Shown here: positions 24,935 through 36,624 of the stretch, piece after piece
Layout of the letters: the number at the start of each line of letters is the position of its first letter
Position numbering within the stretch: the first letter of the stretch is position 1
Assembly (NCBI RefSeq): GCF_009389715.1
Contig: NC_052399.1
Location: 20,133,545-20,197,544 of the forward strand
Source: Phoenix dactylifera
Taxonomy: Eukaryota; Streptophyta; Magnoliopsida; Arecales; Arecaceae
Length of the DNA stretch: 64,000 nucleotides
Reading direction: 5' to 3'
Made by a program: the position numbers and the translations under genes
Notes under the pieces: generated by a model
Seen by the model: only the letters and a program-made list of their open reading frames with translations
The model's database searches: none
Told to the model about the DNA's origin: nothing

Positions 24935-26304
24935 CTACTGGAGCTGACAGTTGAGATGGTCCAGCACTCTGCTGTGATGTTGTGCTTGACCTCTGCCTCT
25001 GCCTACAGGCCTCCTACTACTAGGCCTGTCCATCTGCACAGAAGGGTAGGATGCCAAGGGCACAAATTGCTGGGTGGCACCCTGCAGGCATTCTCTGGCA
25101 AATGACCCGGCTGTCCACATCTGTAGCACACTCCCTGACCCATTCTGCATCTGCCAGGGTGCTGCTTCCCACATATGCCACATACTGGCCATGATTGGAA
25201 CTTGGATTCCGTTCTGGCCATAGTGACCGGAGGACGAGGTACTGATGGCAGAAAAGTATCTTGTGATTGACCTCTTTCCCTCCATTTCCTCTTACGTGGG
25301 GCAGGTAGAGCTGAGCGTACAGACTGCTCCGTCGGGCCCTCCGAAAGATCTACTCCCTCAGATCTATCTCTACTGCTTTGCCCTTTCCCCATACTCATTT
25401 TCCTCTGTTCTCTTTCAGCTCTTTCCTCTTTGTTTCTGGTCTCCCACTGTTTTGGCTTTATCAATCAGCCTAGACAAGGTGGGGACCTCTACTGCCAGCA
25501 CTGCATTATAAAGCGGAGAAATCAAACCCCGCCTGAATCTTTCTATCCTGGCAGCTTCAGTGGGGATGATGTAAGGAGCATACTTCCCCAATCTAGTGAA
25601 CTCACGAGCGTACTCAGATGCGCTCATTCCGGGCATCTGCTTCAGCCTCTCAAACTGAAGAGCCCGATTTTGCCTCTCAGCCGGAGACAAAAACTCATCC
25701 ATCACTGCTTGCCTGAACTCTTCCCAGGTTGGAGGATTCCTACTGTACAATCTGTCCTCCACTTGTCTCTGGTACCAGTCCCAGGCATCTTCCTTCATTG
25801 TAAGCCCTACAAGTTCCATAGCTCTTGCATCAGAACAGGGCAGTCTCCGTATCATCTTTTCAGTCTCCTCCAGAAATCTCTGAGGATCTTCACCTTCTTC
25901 CCCTTAAACTCTGGGGTTCTGAGCCTCAGAAATTCCTGTACAGTAATCCCCTCATCATCTAGAGCCCGCCTGGCCAAACTTCTTGGCACAGGTACAGGAG
26001 GTGGGATAGATACTACTGGCGGGGCAGGAGGTTTCCCCCGAGCAATCTGCTCCCTCAGAGCCTGATTCTCCGCCAGTAACTGTTCCATTAATGCATCTCT
26101 ACTTCCTACCTCTCCTTGATCATCAACCCTCCGTCTATCAGCAGGAGGAGATTTTTCTCTTTGGGGCTCGACATGTGCAGAACCCGCATCCAATACTATA
26201 TCTGGCTCCATCCTCCTTCCAGGACGAGCAGGTCCTCTCCTTGGAGGTATTTTTTTATATGTCTCTAAAAGAATCAAGAGAGGGCAGTCGTTACACAGAG
26301 CCAT
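24935..26304 (-). pseudogene. gag of inner retrotransposon, three frame breaks
   Basis: Capsid-type gag followed by a CCHC zinc knuckle. A polar N-terminal part (26304-25900) leads into the retrotransposon gag core (25855-25450), with WDWYQRQV, FRQAVMDEFLSP and EYAREFTRLGKYAP, then a basic linker and a knuckle with CYRCGQPGH (about 25110-25090). The frame changes three times: in a G run near 25905, in an A run near 25449 and in a T run near 25092. All three are single-base changes in homopolymers, so sequence error is a real alternative to decay. With the last shift the knuckle has standard C-x2-C-x4-H-x4-C spacing. The first codon is uncertain: the family-like PPRRGPARPGRR start follows ATA rather than ATG. 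No pol frame follows. Confidence 0.85.
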
Positions 26305-26430
26305 AATATATTTTATTGAATTGTAAATGACTCATAAATTAATATACAGAAAAATCCTATGCTCCATAGTATAATCCTATACTTAATCCTAACTCACCCT
26401 ATTGCTCTGACAGGACTCTTCTTAACCTTT

Positions 26431-26442
26431 GCTCTGATACCA
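26431..26442 (-). other. Primer-binding site of inner element
   Basis: Minus strand TGGTATCAGAGC, complementary to the 3' end of initiator tRNA-Met, lies five bases inside the 5' LTR end at 26448. Confidence 0.92.
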
Positions 26443-26447
26443 AGCTT

Positions 26448-29439
26448 TGTCACGACCCCCGCCCGTTCCCGGCGGGCCGCCGTGACGGTCCTAGGGTGCG
26501 GGTAGGCATAAGGCCACCAGCCACCGCGTAGAACCCTACTACCTATCAATCATCAATAAATCTTGAAAAAAATTTGGCATGATGCATGCACAAAATGATC
26601 ACTTTTCCTATAGTGACCTGTCAGGATTATCTCATTACATACAACAACGCTACCTGTCAGAGCAGCAATCACATAACCTGTCACATAACGAACCTGGACA
26701 ATATATATCAATACATCATCACATGCATATAACTCAACTGTATAAAAATCTGGTTTCCATTCCATCCATGGTCAAACCCATATCCACAACAGGATCTATG
26801 GCTGTAACTATACACTATATACAACAGAAGGTTTATAATACACCAAAAGGGTATAAACCTCTATCTATATTATACTATACTATGGAGCGGCACAGCTAGC
26901 AGGCAATCTCTAACCCTGCTCTTCTCTATACAATACCTGCCCTGCAATCAAAAACACCAAACTGGGGAGTGAGTATATGAATACTCAGTGAGTGGAGTAG
27001 AGAGTACTATGCACATGAGACAGAATATAATCATGGCTCGAGATGAAATCTCAAGATCAATAACAACATGAACATGAACTCAACATAGAGAATATGGAGT
27101 AAAGCATCAATATCACCACAATCAATATCAACTCATCTGAAGCATATATGGAATAATCAAGTAAACATATATGCTACTCATGAATATGCTCAACAGATCA
27201 TAATGGTGGAACATACAAATCAGGTGTCAATATGCTGAAATCATCACTAGACAGCTGTCGGGAGGTGGGTTTTACGCCCCAGGCGAACCAGCAACAACTC
27301 CCTACTGTCACATGCATATGCAGGATAAGACACCATATCGATAATGTAAATGCTAGACAGCTGTCGGAAGGTGGGTTTTACGCCCCAGGCGAACCAGCAA
27401 CAACTCCCTACTGTCACATGCATATGCAGGATAAGACACCATACCGATAACATAAATGCTAGACAGCTATCGGGAGGTGGGTTTTACGCCCCAGGCGAAC
27501 CAGCAACAACTCCCTACTGTCACATGCATATGCAGGATAAGACACCACACTTATCATATAAATGCTGGCCAGTATCCAGAACAGAAATCCATCTCACATC
27601 TACATACTAAACGGCACCTCGCGGGAATTCTACATCCGCGGAAAGCCATACTGCACCTCGCGGGGTCTTACTATGCCCGGCGGCAAGCAGAATATAAGTC
27701 GTAGGACCGGCCGATCCTACGCCTAGGGCCGTGTCCCCCCTAGGAAGGGACTGGGCTCCGCCCACCCAGAAGGCTACTATGTGCACAAAGGCCGATGTTC
27801 AACCCCCATCGACTATAGGTGTCCTACAGATACTGTCAAGCCATGCATGAATGCCATAATGCACCATCCCAATACTCTACTAAAAAGGAGCATAATCAAG
27901 ACTACCACTCACTCGACTCCGACCCAATCATAAACTAACATCAGGGTTGGGAGTGAGGGTCAAGGAAGTGCAATACAACTCAATATACCACTAAAAAGGC
28001 TCTACAAATCTTTGAAATAGAGGAAAATGAAATCAATTTACAAAAGAAATCATTTCACAATTCGGAATCAATTTGATTACTCATCAACCCCTCGTAATTC
28101 CTCTCAATGTTCCCTCAAATGCATGTACAGAATAATCGAGCATAGAGAATCAAGATTATAGAGGAATCTACTACAATATCAATCAATATGCTCAAGTGGA
28201 ATCAATTCACACTTGGCGACATTCATGAAAATGAATTAAGGATGCTCATGGTGCAAAGTACATGACTCCCACTCACCTGTCAATCTGGCACAGCCCTGAT
28301 ACGCCTCCAAAAATCTACAGTTGGCAGTGGAGAACTTCTTCCTCTTGTTCCCTAGCTTCTTGCCCAACTGATACATGCATTTACAATATATTTAGTTTTG
28401 TATCAAGGGCTATAATCTACGTGCCAATTATAATATAGGGAACTTTAATTGATTCAACTCCCCCGTTCCCTAAATCTTTTCTTTTCTTTCTTCTTTTTCT
28501 TTTTAATTAATTAACTTATCATTTATGTGTATTAGGGACTCCCTTGCACGAGTACAAGGTCTCCCTTAGCCTAATCTAGGCTTAATACCCTATTATAGCA
28601 TGAAATCCCCTATTTTCCCACTCGGATGAACAGTAACCCGGACCGACAGCCGGTTACTTCATCCTGGGTTTGATCCACTTTCCAAACTCCAAATTTGATG
28701 AAATTTTTACCTAACATTCTACACTCATAGGGAATTCCAAAGAGATAACATGCATCATCATCGGAGGCCGTTTGACCCCCTAAATAATTCGCCGAAGTTG
28801 GAACTTCGGCACAGTTTTTCCGTAGTGCCGGAAAAATTTGTCAAAATCCGATTCTTCCTCTTTTAACCGCCTCTACAACCCTTATCCGACCCCTCTAGAC
28901 TATATCCACCCTTTGTATAGCCTAATGTCATCAAAAGACTAGATAGGGACGGATATTTACCTTTTTCTTTTTGGAAATCGAGGTCCTTGCGTAGAGGAGA
29001 AGGAGATCTACATTTTTCCCTTCAGCTGGAAGTGCACCCGGGATTCTTTTCCCTTTCTTTTTCTTCTTTTTCTTCCTCTTCTTTTCTTCCTTTCCTTTCC
29101 TCTTCTTCTTTTTCTTCCTCTCTGTCGCCTGAGAACCCCCTCCCTCTTTCTCTCGGTTTCATTCCAAAAGCCAGCTCAAACCCTCCAATTAAATCACATC
29201 AAGATACTATTCACCCTTTTTTTAATATTATTAAATTCCCATTTTGCCCCTAACACTTCAACATATCTACGGTTATGCCATTAACTTTTGATTCCTTTCC
29301 AATTTTACCCTTACCACTTCAACGCATCTACAACTATGCCATTATCTTTTCATTCCTTCCAATTTTACCCCTCATATCAATTTTAAATGACTATTCTATC
29401 CTTTTTTTATATAAAAAAAAATATTTTGGGGTTATTACA
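26448..29439 (-). repeat. 5' LTR of inner element, complete (2992 bp)
   Basis: Runs from TGTAATAACCCC (29439 leftward) to GTGACA (26448). It includes the same three-copy 106-bp array as the other LTR and a CT-rich tract (29041-29160). Confidence 0.92.
27247..27564. repeat. 106-bp tandem repeat, three copies, in the 5' LTR
   Basis: Same array as 22628-22945, with units at 27247, 27353 and 27459. Confidence 0.92.
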
Positions 29440-30600
29440 GACGCCGACCGCCACCGAACGCTGACGACGCCCTCCCACCGATCTGCGCCACCTGCGCAGG
29501 CCTCGCCGCGCCGTCACCGAAGCCGGGCTCCGCCTCCTCTTTCGAGCCGCCAACGCGCTTCAGCCTCCACCGCAGCGTCGCCTCCGACAGCACCGCTCCC
29601 ATCCTCCGCTGCGGTTCGCCGCTCCATCTTCCGCCGCCAAGCCGTTCGCCTTCCGCCATCGCCCGAGACCTCCGCCACCTTCGCCACCGCCGCCAGAGCT
29701 CCACCGTCCGCGCTCCTCCGTCGTTCACCACCGACTCCCTCTCACGATCCCAAATCAACAGCCCGGTCGCCACTGCAGAGCCCTTTCAACGGGAGGCCAC
29801 ACCACCCCTCCCTCATCCCGTTCAAGTCCATTAGACCGCACCCGAGCCCAACGGGCCCGATCACATTCTCCAGACCTTTTGTCAACTGCGGGCCAAAGCC
29901 CAAGCCCAATTAGCCGCAGGTCCTGTTACAGGCCCGACCCAACATCTTCTTCAGCCCATTCCAGAAGTCCGGAAGGCCTTTGTGTTGCAGCTCCAGGTCC
30001 ACAGCTCCAGCTAACTTCGTCCTGTGCCAATTTCGTGTTCGAGACTCTACAACGGACGTTTCTGGTGGACTGCATCCACCACAGGTGACAGGTTCTTCCT
30101 TCTTTTGGGCTTGTTTATCTAGTTATGTTCTAGTTCTCTTGCATGACATTCCTAATTTGCCAAAACTTATTTTTCTGTCAAACTGCAAAACCTAGAACAT
30201 TTACTACCACACCCATCCTACCCACCATTTAAATCTGAATATTAAATTAGCACACCTTAGCGACAGGATAATTCTCAACATCCGTTGATCAGATTACTTT
30301 AGGATTAGAACGACTGTAATATGTGTTTGCAACCTAACTTCTTATAGTGACTAATTTCCTACTTCAATTCTAAAATAATCAAAGTACAAATTAGTAACAT
30401 TTAATTTTAAGTTATTTTTGTGAAAATTTGCTGATTTCCGAATTCATAGTAGGTTGCATTAGTAGGTTGTCCTGCATTACATTTGGTAAGGGTTCATTAG
30501 TAGCACTGCATGTCACATCACCAACTAGAGTAGTCCCTGCATGCCAACCCATAGTGGTAGAGAGTACCTACTCATTGACTCTCAGACCCCTTTACCCACC

Positions 30601-33600
30601 ATGGACCCCAGAGTTCTATAAGATATTTTGGAATAATTAGCTGCATTACGAGCTGACCAAGATGAATTCAAACGAGAAATCCGTGCTCTAGTGCAACACC
30701 CTAGGACTCCTGAACCGTCAACCCCAATCGCAGCGTATCCCGAGCTTGGTTTGACTACACCACCTGTAGCTTTTTCCTATCCCCATAGGAACCAACTTCC
30801 TCCTAATCACCAGCGCGACCTTGACGAGCGCCTACTTCGTACCGTACGAGTAGATGCCCCCACATTTGCTGGTCAATTAGAACCGAGTGTGTACCTTGAT
30901 TGGAGAGCAGCCATGGATAACTATTTTAAGTGGTACGAAATGACTGATGATAGAAAAGTACGGTTCGCTAAAATGAAGCTTATTGGGCAAGTTCACTGGT
31001 ACTGGCATAACATTGAACATATGCGTGAGACCCAAAGGCTTCCTCGTATCACCACCTAGGAGAATATGAAAGAAAAACTGAATGAGAAGTATCTGTCATT
31101 CTCTTACTGACAACGTCTTATGGATAGGTGGCAGAAACTAACTCAAGGGACTTCAACCGTTGCCGATTACATTGCACGATTTGAGGAGTTTCACATGAGG
31201 TGCGGTGTAATCGAAGAGGAGACTGTTACTCTCTCTAGGTTTCGGGCAAAACTCCGCGAGGAGATCCAGAAAGAACTAATCCTCCGAGAGATTACTACTC
31301 TTGGTCAAGGATACCAGTTGGCTCAAGATGTAGATAGTTTCTTACAAGCCCCTGTAGTGAGGCGTACCGACCCTCGACCCATGGCCCCAGGAGCCCGACC
31401 TAATCAAAACTACCTCCCACAACCCAAGCAGCTTCCCAACCCTTCTAACCAGTCCGGCCCTAGCCAAGCATCGATTCAGACATCCCTGATACCTGTCCAG
31501 AACTCTTCAAATGATAAAGAAAAGGGCATACTAGGTCCCAATCCTTGTTCTAGAAGCCAAACCCAATGTTTCAGGTACCAAAAGTTTGGCCATATAGCGT
31601 CCCAATGTAATGCCAAGACCTATCTCATGACTGAACTAGAAGTTGGGACTCAAGCGACTGAATGTGTCGAAGAAGTCTATGAGCCAAACATTGAGGATTT
31701 TGTAGAAGACTTTGGAGACGACAAGACCGGGTTAGAGTTTCTCCAGGCTGAACCCCAAAAAGAGCCCACTAATCCAAATAACCAAAACCCTAGGCTTCAT
31801 GTGGTTAGGTGTACTTTAGCCCAAACCAAGACCGAACAAGATTGGCGTAGAACCTCCTTATTTTACATGCTCATTAAGATCAATGGTAAAACATGCAAAT
31901 TCCTATTTGATAGCGGAAGTTGTATTAATGTCATTGCTTCCGGAGTTGTCTCCCGCCTCGGCTTGAAATCTACCCCTCATCCCAACCCATATAAAGTAGC
32001 TTAGGTAGATAAGACATCTCTTTCGGTGTCAGAAAGATGCCTCATCCCGATTCAATTCCTATCCTATAAAGACAAAATCTGGTGCGACTGCATTCCGATG
32101 GACGTAGGTCAAGTCATCCTAGGGAGGTCTTGGCTATACGATATGGACGTCACACTTCATGGGCGTTCGAATTCGTGTAGCTTTATGTTTCAGGATCAGA
32201 AAATTATACTGAACTCATTGCCTTCTAGAGAGTCCGCCCCTGAAAAGAAGAGTGCCGCTCTACGAAAAGATGAATCACTTCACATCATTATTTTGAAAGA
32301 GGTAATGAAAGATATCAAAGCCAATCACCTGTGTTTGCCCTCGTGGCTAGGGTTATCAAGATGGAGTCGAGCCCTAAGAAACCACCGGCAGTAGTTCCCC
32401 TGTTGGAGGAGTTTCACTCTATTTTTTCTAAGGATCTTCCAGGTACACTTCCTCTGATGCGTGATATCCAGCATGCAATTGATCTCGTTTCCGGAGCATC
32501 CTTACCCAATCTTCTTCATTATGGGCTCAACCCAAACGAGCACACTGAACTGAAATGTCAAGTTGACGAACTTCTCACCCAAGGGTATGTTCGTGAAAGT
32601 CTGAGCTCCTGTGCTGTACCCACACTCCTCACCCCCAATAAAATTATAGTTAAGTATTATTTTTCCATTCCTAGGTTGAACGATCTCTTAGATTTTATGT
32701 CTAGTGCCACGATTCCATGGCAAGATGTCAGTATGACTAGAGTTGCCAAACTTTATTTCAATGAAGTCGATAGACCTCCTGACCTTCTAAAATCTATTAT
32801 ATCTGATAGAGATGTTAGATTTGTGAGCTCCTTTAGGAAAATTCTTGGGCACATGATTGGCACTAAATTAAAATTTTCGTCGGCCTATGCTAGGACTTGG
32901 GATTTAGTGTTACCGACCGCCGAGTTTGCATATAATAGTTCGGTCAATAGGTCCTTAGGCATGAGTCTCTTCGAAATGGTGAATAGATATAAACCTAGGC
33001 AGCCCATAGACTTGATCCCCATGTCTCATCAACATAGAGTCTCTGAGTCTGCACAATCATTTGCATCACACCTGCATTCATTGCATCAGAAAATCAGCAA
33101 ACGTATTCACTCTAATAACTTAAAATATAAATTCCTTGCTGATTTGCACAGACGTTATAAAGAGTTGAATGTAGGAGATTCTGTCATGGTGAGAATTAGA
33201 CCTGAACGACTTTCTTCGGGAACGTTCAAAAAGTTGCAATCCCGTAGTGCGGGACCGCTCAAAGTTCTAAAAAAAATCAGTTCGAATGCTTATGTTGTAG
33301 ATTTTCCTGAAGCCTATGGGATTAGTGCGACATTTAATATTGAAGATTTAGTCCCATACAAATGGTCCACATTCATTCTTTCTGACCCTTTTGTTGATAC
33401 ACCCGCCTCTGTTGATCACCTTGACCCATCATCTGCTATTGAACCTCCACCTCCAAAGTTTCATGCACGCAGAGAACACATAAAACATATATTAGATGAG
33501 CAGGTTATATCTACCAGGAGAGGAAGCTACCAACGTTACCTTGTTCGGTGAAAAGGTCGACCTGAATCGGATGTGACGTGGATTTCGCGAGCCGAGTTGC

Positions 33601-33651
33601 AGCGCCTTGACTTTGACTTTCCGGAGCAGTACGACAGCCGACCAGACCTGC
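30601..33651 (+). pseudogene. gag-pol remnant of outer chromovirus: gag, protease, partial RT, partial integrase, chromodomain
   Basis: Begins MDPRVL at 30601. The gag core covers 30800-31340 (YLDWRAAMDNYFKWY; RFRAKLREEIQKELILRE). A broken zinc knuckle (CFRYQKFGHIASQC, second Cys now Tyr) lies near 31568-31610. The aspartic protease site is FDSGSCINVI at about 31906-31935. A frameshift between 32280 and 32390 leads into the RT start (AIDLVSGASLPNL; GYVRESLSSCAVPTLLTP). Pol is then cut by deletions: between the TLLTPNK and YFSIPRLNDLL blocks, from there to SIISDRDVRF of integrase (removing most RT and all RNase H), and near SSAY, removing the integrase catalytic Glu block. The integrase C-terminus runs to about 33370. 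A chromodomain (EHIKHILDEQV to FPEQY) ends near 33640, with one stop at 33549-33551. Stops: 30619, 30634, 31057, 31108, 32002, 33549. Confidence 0.88.
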
Positions 33652-33688
33652 ACTCGACGGGGTCAAGCTTCTCCCATCCGGAAGGAGT

Positions 33689-34076
33689 TGATGGGGACAT
33701 CAGAGCTGACCACCCTGCCATTTAGTTTCTCCAATTTTATTTGCATTTTATTTTCTTTTATTTCTGGGTTTGTTTGCAATTTTATTATTGTTGGACTTTA
33801 TTTGTGTAGTTTGGGTTTATTGGGAATTATTTTGTGTAAGGGGGTTTTATTTTAATTGTTCTTATTGGGCCCTATTTATAGGAAACTTTTATGTTGATTA
33901 GGGTTAATGAAGAATTAAGAATTTCTTTCCCCCACGTTTTTCTCTCCTTTCTTCCTCCTCCCTTCTCCTTCTTCTCTTCTTCTTCCTCCTCTTCTCCTTC
34001 TTCATTTCCTCTTTCATATCACCAAAAGTACATCATCACCACCGCAATCATCCTTCCCGAATCTGGTTCGGCATCA
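33689..34076 (+). repeat. 3' LTR of outer retrotransposon
   Basis: 388 bp, TGATGGGGACATCAGAGC to GGTTCGGCATCA, preceded by the purine-rich GGAAGGAGT. Many substitutions and short indels separate it from the 5' LTR. Confidence 0.93.
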
Positions 34077-34668
34077 TGGACCCAGCAGGAGGGTCCTAGA
34101 TGTTTTCATTGTGGATCCGGATCGACCCCAATAGAGGGTTCTGGGTTGTCAGATATCTCGGATAATTTTTTATATTAACTTGGTTCTCCTAGAGAACAAT
34201 CTTTTGGACAAATGGACGTTGAGCAAGGTTCTACGCATCCCAGTTCATAGATCGCGGTGTGGGCAGGTGATTAGTCTATCTGGGTTGTTGGTAAAGAGGT
34301 AAGAATCCTTATACACTGACCTGTATGATGTAGATGTTTTTGTACCTATATATATGATATGCTAATGATCCAGATAAGTAAGAAGCAAGAATAGTTTTAT
34401 GATATTTTTATATTAAATTATATTTTTGATTATGTATGCTTGTGATTGATAGTATGATGAATGCGTATATGAGCATAACTTATACTTGTATAATCAGACT
34501 AATGGATGTGGTGCTCTGGACTAACCATATTATATTGATTGTCATGTCATAGGCGGAAAATGTGATCGTGGTTAGTTTAAAGCCAGAAATAAAGTTAAAA
34601 AGGAATTAATAGGTGGATGTGAACTTGATTAAATGAATAAGGACTTCGGGCTCGTCTCGACATCATTG

Positions 34669-34956
34669 GTTGCCCCATCACAGACTGAAAATATGATACT
34701 ATTGTTTGTCCCGTTACAGGCTAGAAATGTGAAACGACTGTTTGCCCTGTCACAGCCTAGAAATGTGAAATTACTATTTGCCCCGTCACAGACTAGAAAT
34801 GTGAAATTACTATTTGCCCTATCACATGCTTGAAATGTAATACTACTGGTTGCCCTGATACAGGCTGGAAATATGATACTGTTGGTTCCCCTGTCACAGG
34901 CTAGAATTGTTATATTGCTGGTTGTCCCGTCACGAGCTGAAAACGTAACCGGATTG
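34669..34956. repeat. 36-bp minisatellite, eight copies
   Basis: Eight diverged units of exactly 36 bp, each reading roughly GTTGCCCCGTCACAGGCTAG followed by AAATGTGATACTACTG. The first starts at 34669, the last at 34921. The short open frames across it come from the repeat. Confidence 0.9.
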
Positions 34957-36000
34957 GTCCAAAGTCGAAAAGATAATAAGAATTGGAATGAAAAGTATTG
35001 AAAATACTATTGATGATTTATGAGATATCATATGCTATATCACTCTTGAGTGACTGGATTTCTTTTTATATTTGATGTGCATATTTATACTGATTATTCA
35101 AGCATTATTGGTAGTCGGTTTGTGATTTCATGATATGTACAACGATTTTTTTGTTGTTTTCAAACTTACATTATTATTATGTTGGTGTGGATGTGTGGAA
35201 ATTCTTAGTAGGCTGTAAAGTTCATAACCCTTCCTCTTTCTCTTTTTCAAAGTTATAGGTTGCATAGTACAAGATTATGGTTGAAATCATAGGTGGAGGG
35301 AATGATTAGATAAATCATCACTAATATTGGTTGGATAATCAAATTTTGTAATTGGACCAACTTTATTATTTGGTATGAATTGAGGTCATTGTTGATTACG
35401 AATATTGAGGTTGTAATATATTTTTTGGCTTTATATATTCTCTAGGGCGTGAGAAAACCATTTATGACTCTAAATTGACAATTCAAATTTAGTCTTGCTA
35501 CCTGTCGATACATCGTGTTGCTTTAAAAAATCCATCATAAACACCGGCTAGGTTGTAATTATCTAAAAATGAGGGGTTTTTATTATCCTAGCCACATACC
35601 CCATTCTCTTGTAATAGAATGAGACCGGGTAAAGTCTGAATCATCCTTCTTTTCCCCGAAGATATTTTTCCACAAAATCATACTCATATCACAACAAGAA
35701 AACTAGAGGCTGCTACTACATCTGCAAAGAGGAGGAGATGGTATGAGAAAACGAGGGCCAGTGATACCAAGGAAGCTCCATTATTGTGATTTTTCTTCAT
35801 GGGGGAAGGAGAGGAGATGATGGAGGAAATAAGGTCATTAACGCTGAAAGGGAGAGAAAACTAGAGGAATTAAGGTCATTAACGCTGAAAGGAAAAGAAA
35901 ACGAGAGGACATAAAGGTCATTAATGCTGAAAGGAGACCGATTGAACCAGCAAACGGATGTATTTTCTCATTTTGCCCTTCTACAAATGTAAGCCGACGA

Positions 36001-36005
<5 letters not shown>

Positions 36006-36058
<53 letters not shown>
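36006..36058. repeat. TA dinucleotide microsatellite
   Basis: About 26 uninterrupted TA units. Confidence 0.95.
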
Positions 36059-36060
<2 letters not shown>

Positions 36061-36624
36061 CCTTCATTAAAAGGGTTTATTGTTCTGATGGTCTACTTAT
36101 GACCATATATTCTCTAATTGACTTACTTTTAATTTTTTATTTCTTATTTTATGGTTATGGTTAAGTACTCTGACTTCAGAGGCACATAAGTGAACTTTCT
36201 AGGTGGCCTTACATTTGTAGTTCATAAATCTAATTTCTTGTTACGAAATTAACAGAACCAGCGACCGTTGTCAAGAACTAATTCTTAGTTCAGCTACCCA
36301 GAGCGCAGAACCCAAAGTAGAATTTAGAAATTTGCGTACCTGCTACCGTAAAGCAGTTTCCGTACATTTGGGTCTTGTCAATATTGAAGTTTCGGAGTGT
36401 AACATAGAAACTGGGATATTCTACACAAACTTGCTTATTTCTAAAATAATTATTCTTATGAGGTACAAGATATTCCTCAAAAACCGCCTGCTTTATTGCT
36501 TAGGAAGTTCCGCCAACCCTAGGGTTATTCCAGCTAAAATTTAAAAGATCAAGTGTTACAGGAAGGGAAAAAGAAAAGCTCCAGTGCCGTCTGAAAGATT
36601 TTAATATGTTGACTCCAGGAGTTA

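Larger units (their letters stand above)
21862..29439 (-). mobile_element. Inner gag-only LTR-retrotransposon with 3-kb LTRs
   Basis: Read on the minus strand: 5' LTR 29439-26448, primer-binding site TGGTATCAGAGC (26442-26431), gag 26304-24935, polypurine tract AAGGGGGGAGGA just before 24816, 3' LTR 24816-21862. LTRs begin TGTAATAACCCC and the 5' copy ends GGTCGTGACA. The internal region is only 1631 bp: no protease, reverse transcriptase, RNase H or integrase. The two LTRs are almost identical by eye (scattered single-base changes and indels, roughly one per hundred bases), so insertion is recent and later than the outer element. The end of the 3' LTR lacks about 33 bp, so no target duplication can be read. 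Confidence 0.9.
20766..34076 (+). mobile_element. Outer Ty3/gypsy chromodomain retrotransposon (Reina-like), decayed and internally deleted
   Basis: Complete by structure. 5' LTR 20766-21156; primer site TGGTATCAGAGC (tRNA-iMet type) at 21160-21171; gag-pol remnants 30601-33651; 3' LTR 33689-34076; perfect target duplication TGGAC at 20761-20765 and 34077-34081. LTRs start TGATG and end CATCA. After removing the inner element (21862-29439) it is about 5.7 kb, a normal size for small chromoviruses. The two LTRs differ at many positions by eye, so it is fairly old. Domain text and the C-terminal chromodomain place it near the Reina clade; a phylogeny was not run. It inserted in the sense direction just downstream of the last visible L1 exon. 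Confidence 0.92.
34082..36599. other. Noncoding, LTR-like DNA downstream of the nested elements
   Basis: No gene recognised. The 36-bp array (34669-34956) and the phrase TCTCTAGGGCGTGAGA near 35440 resemble the inside and end of another gypsy LTR, but no clear boundaries or target duplication were found. A TA microsatellite occupies 36006-36058. Confidence 0.4.

Noticed and set aside
25003..25464. Zinc knuckle with non-standard C-x2-C-x4-H-x5-C spacing
   Set aside because: The extra residue comes from a shifted frame; with the one-base T-run change near 25092 the spacing is standard, so this is not a new motif.
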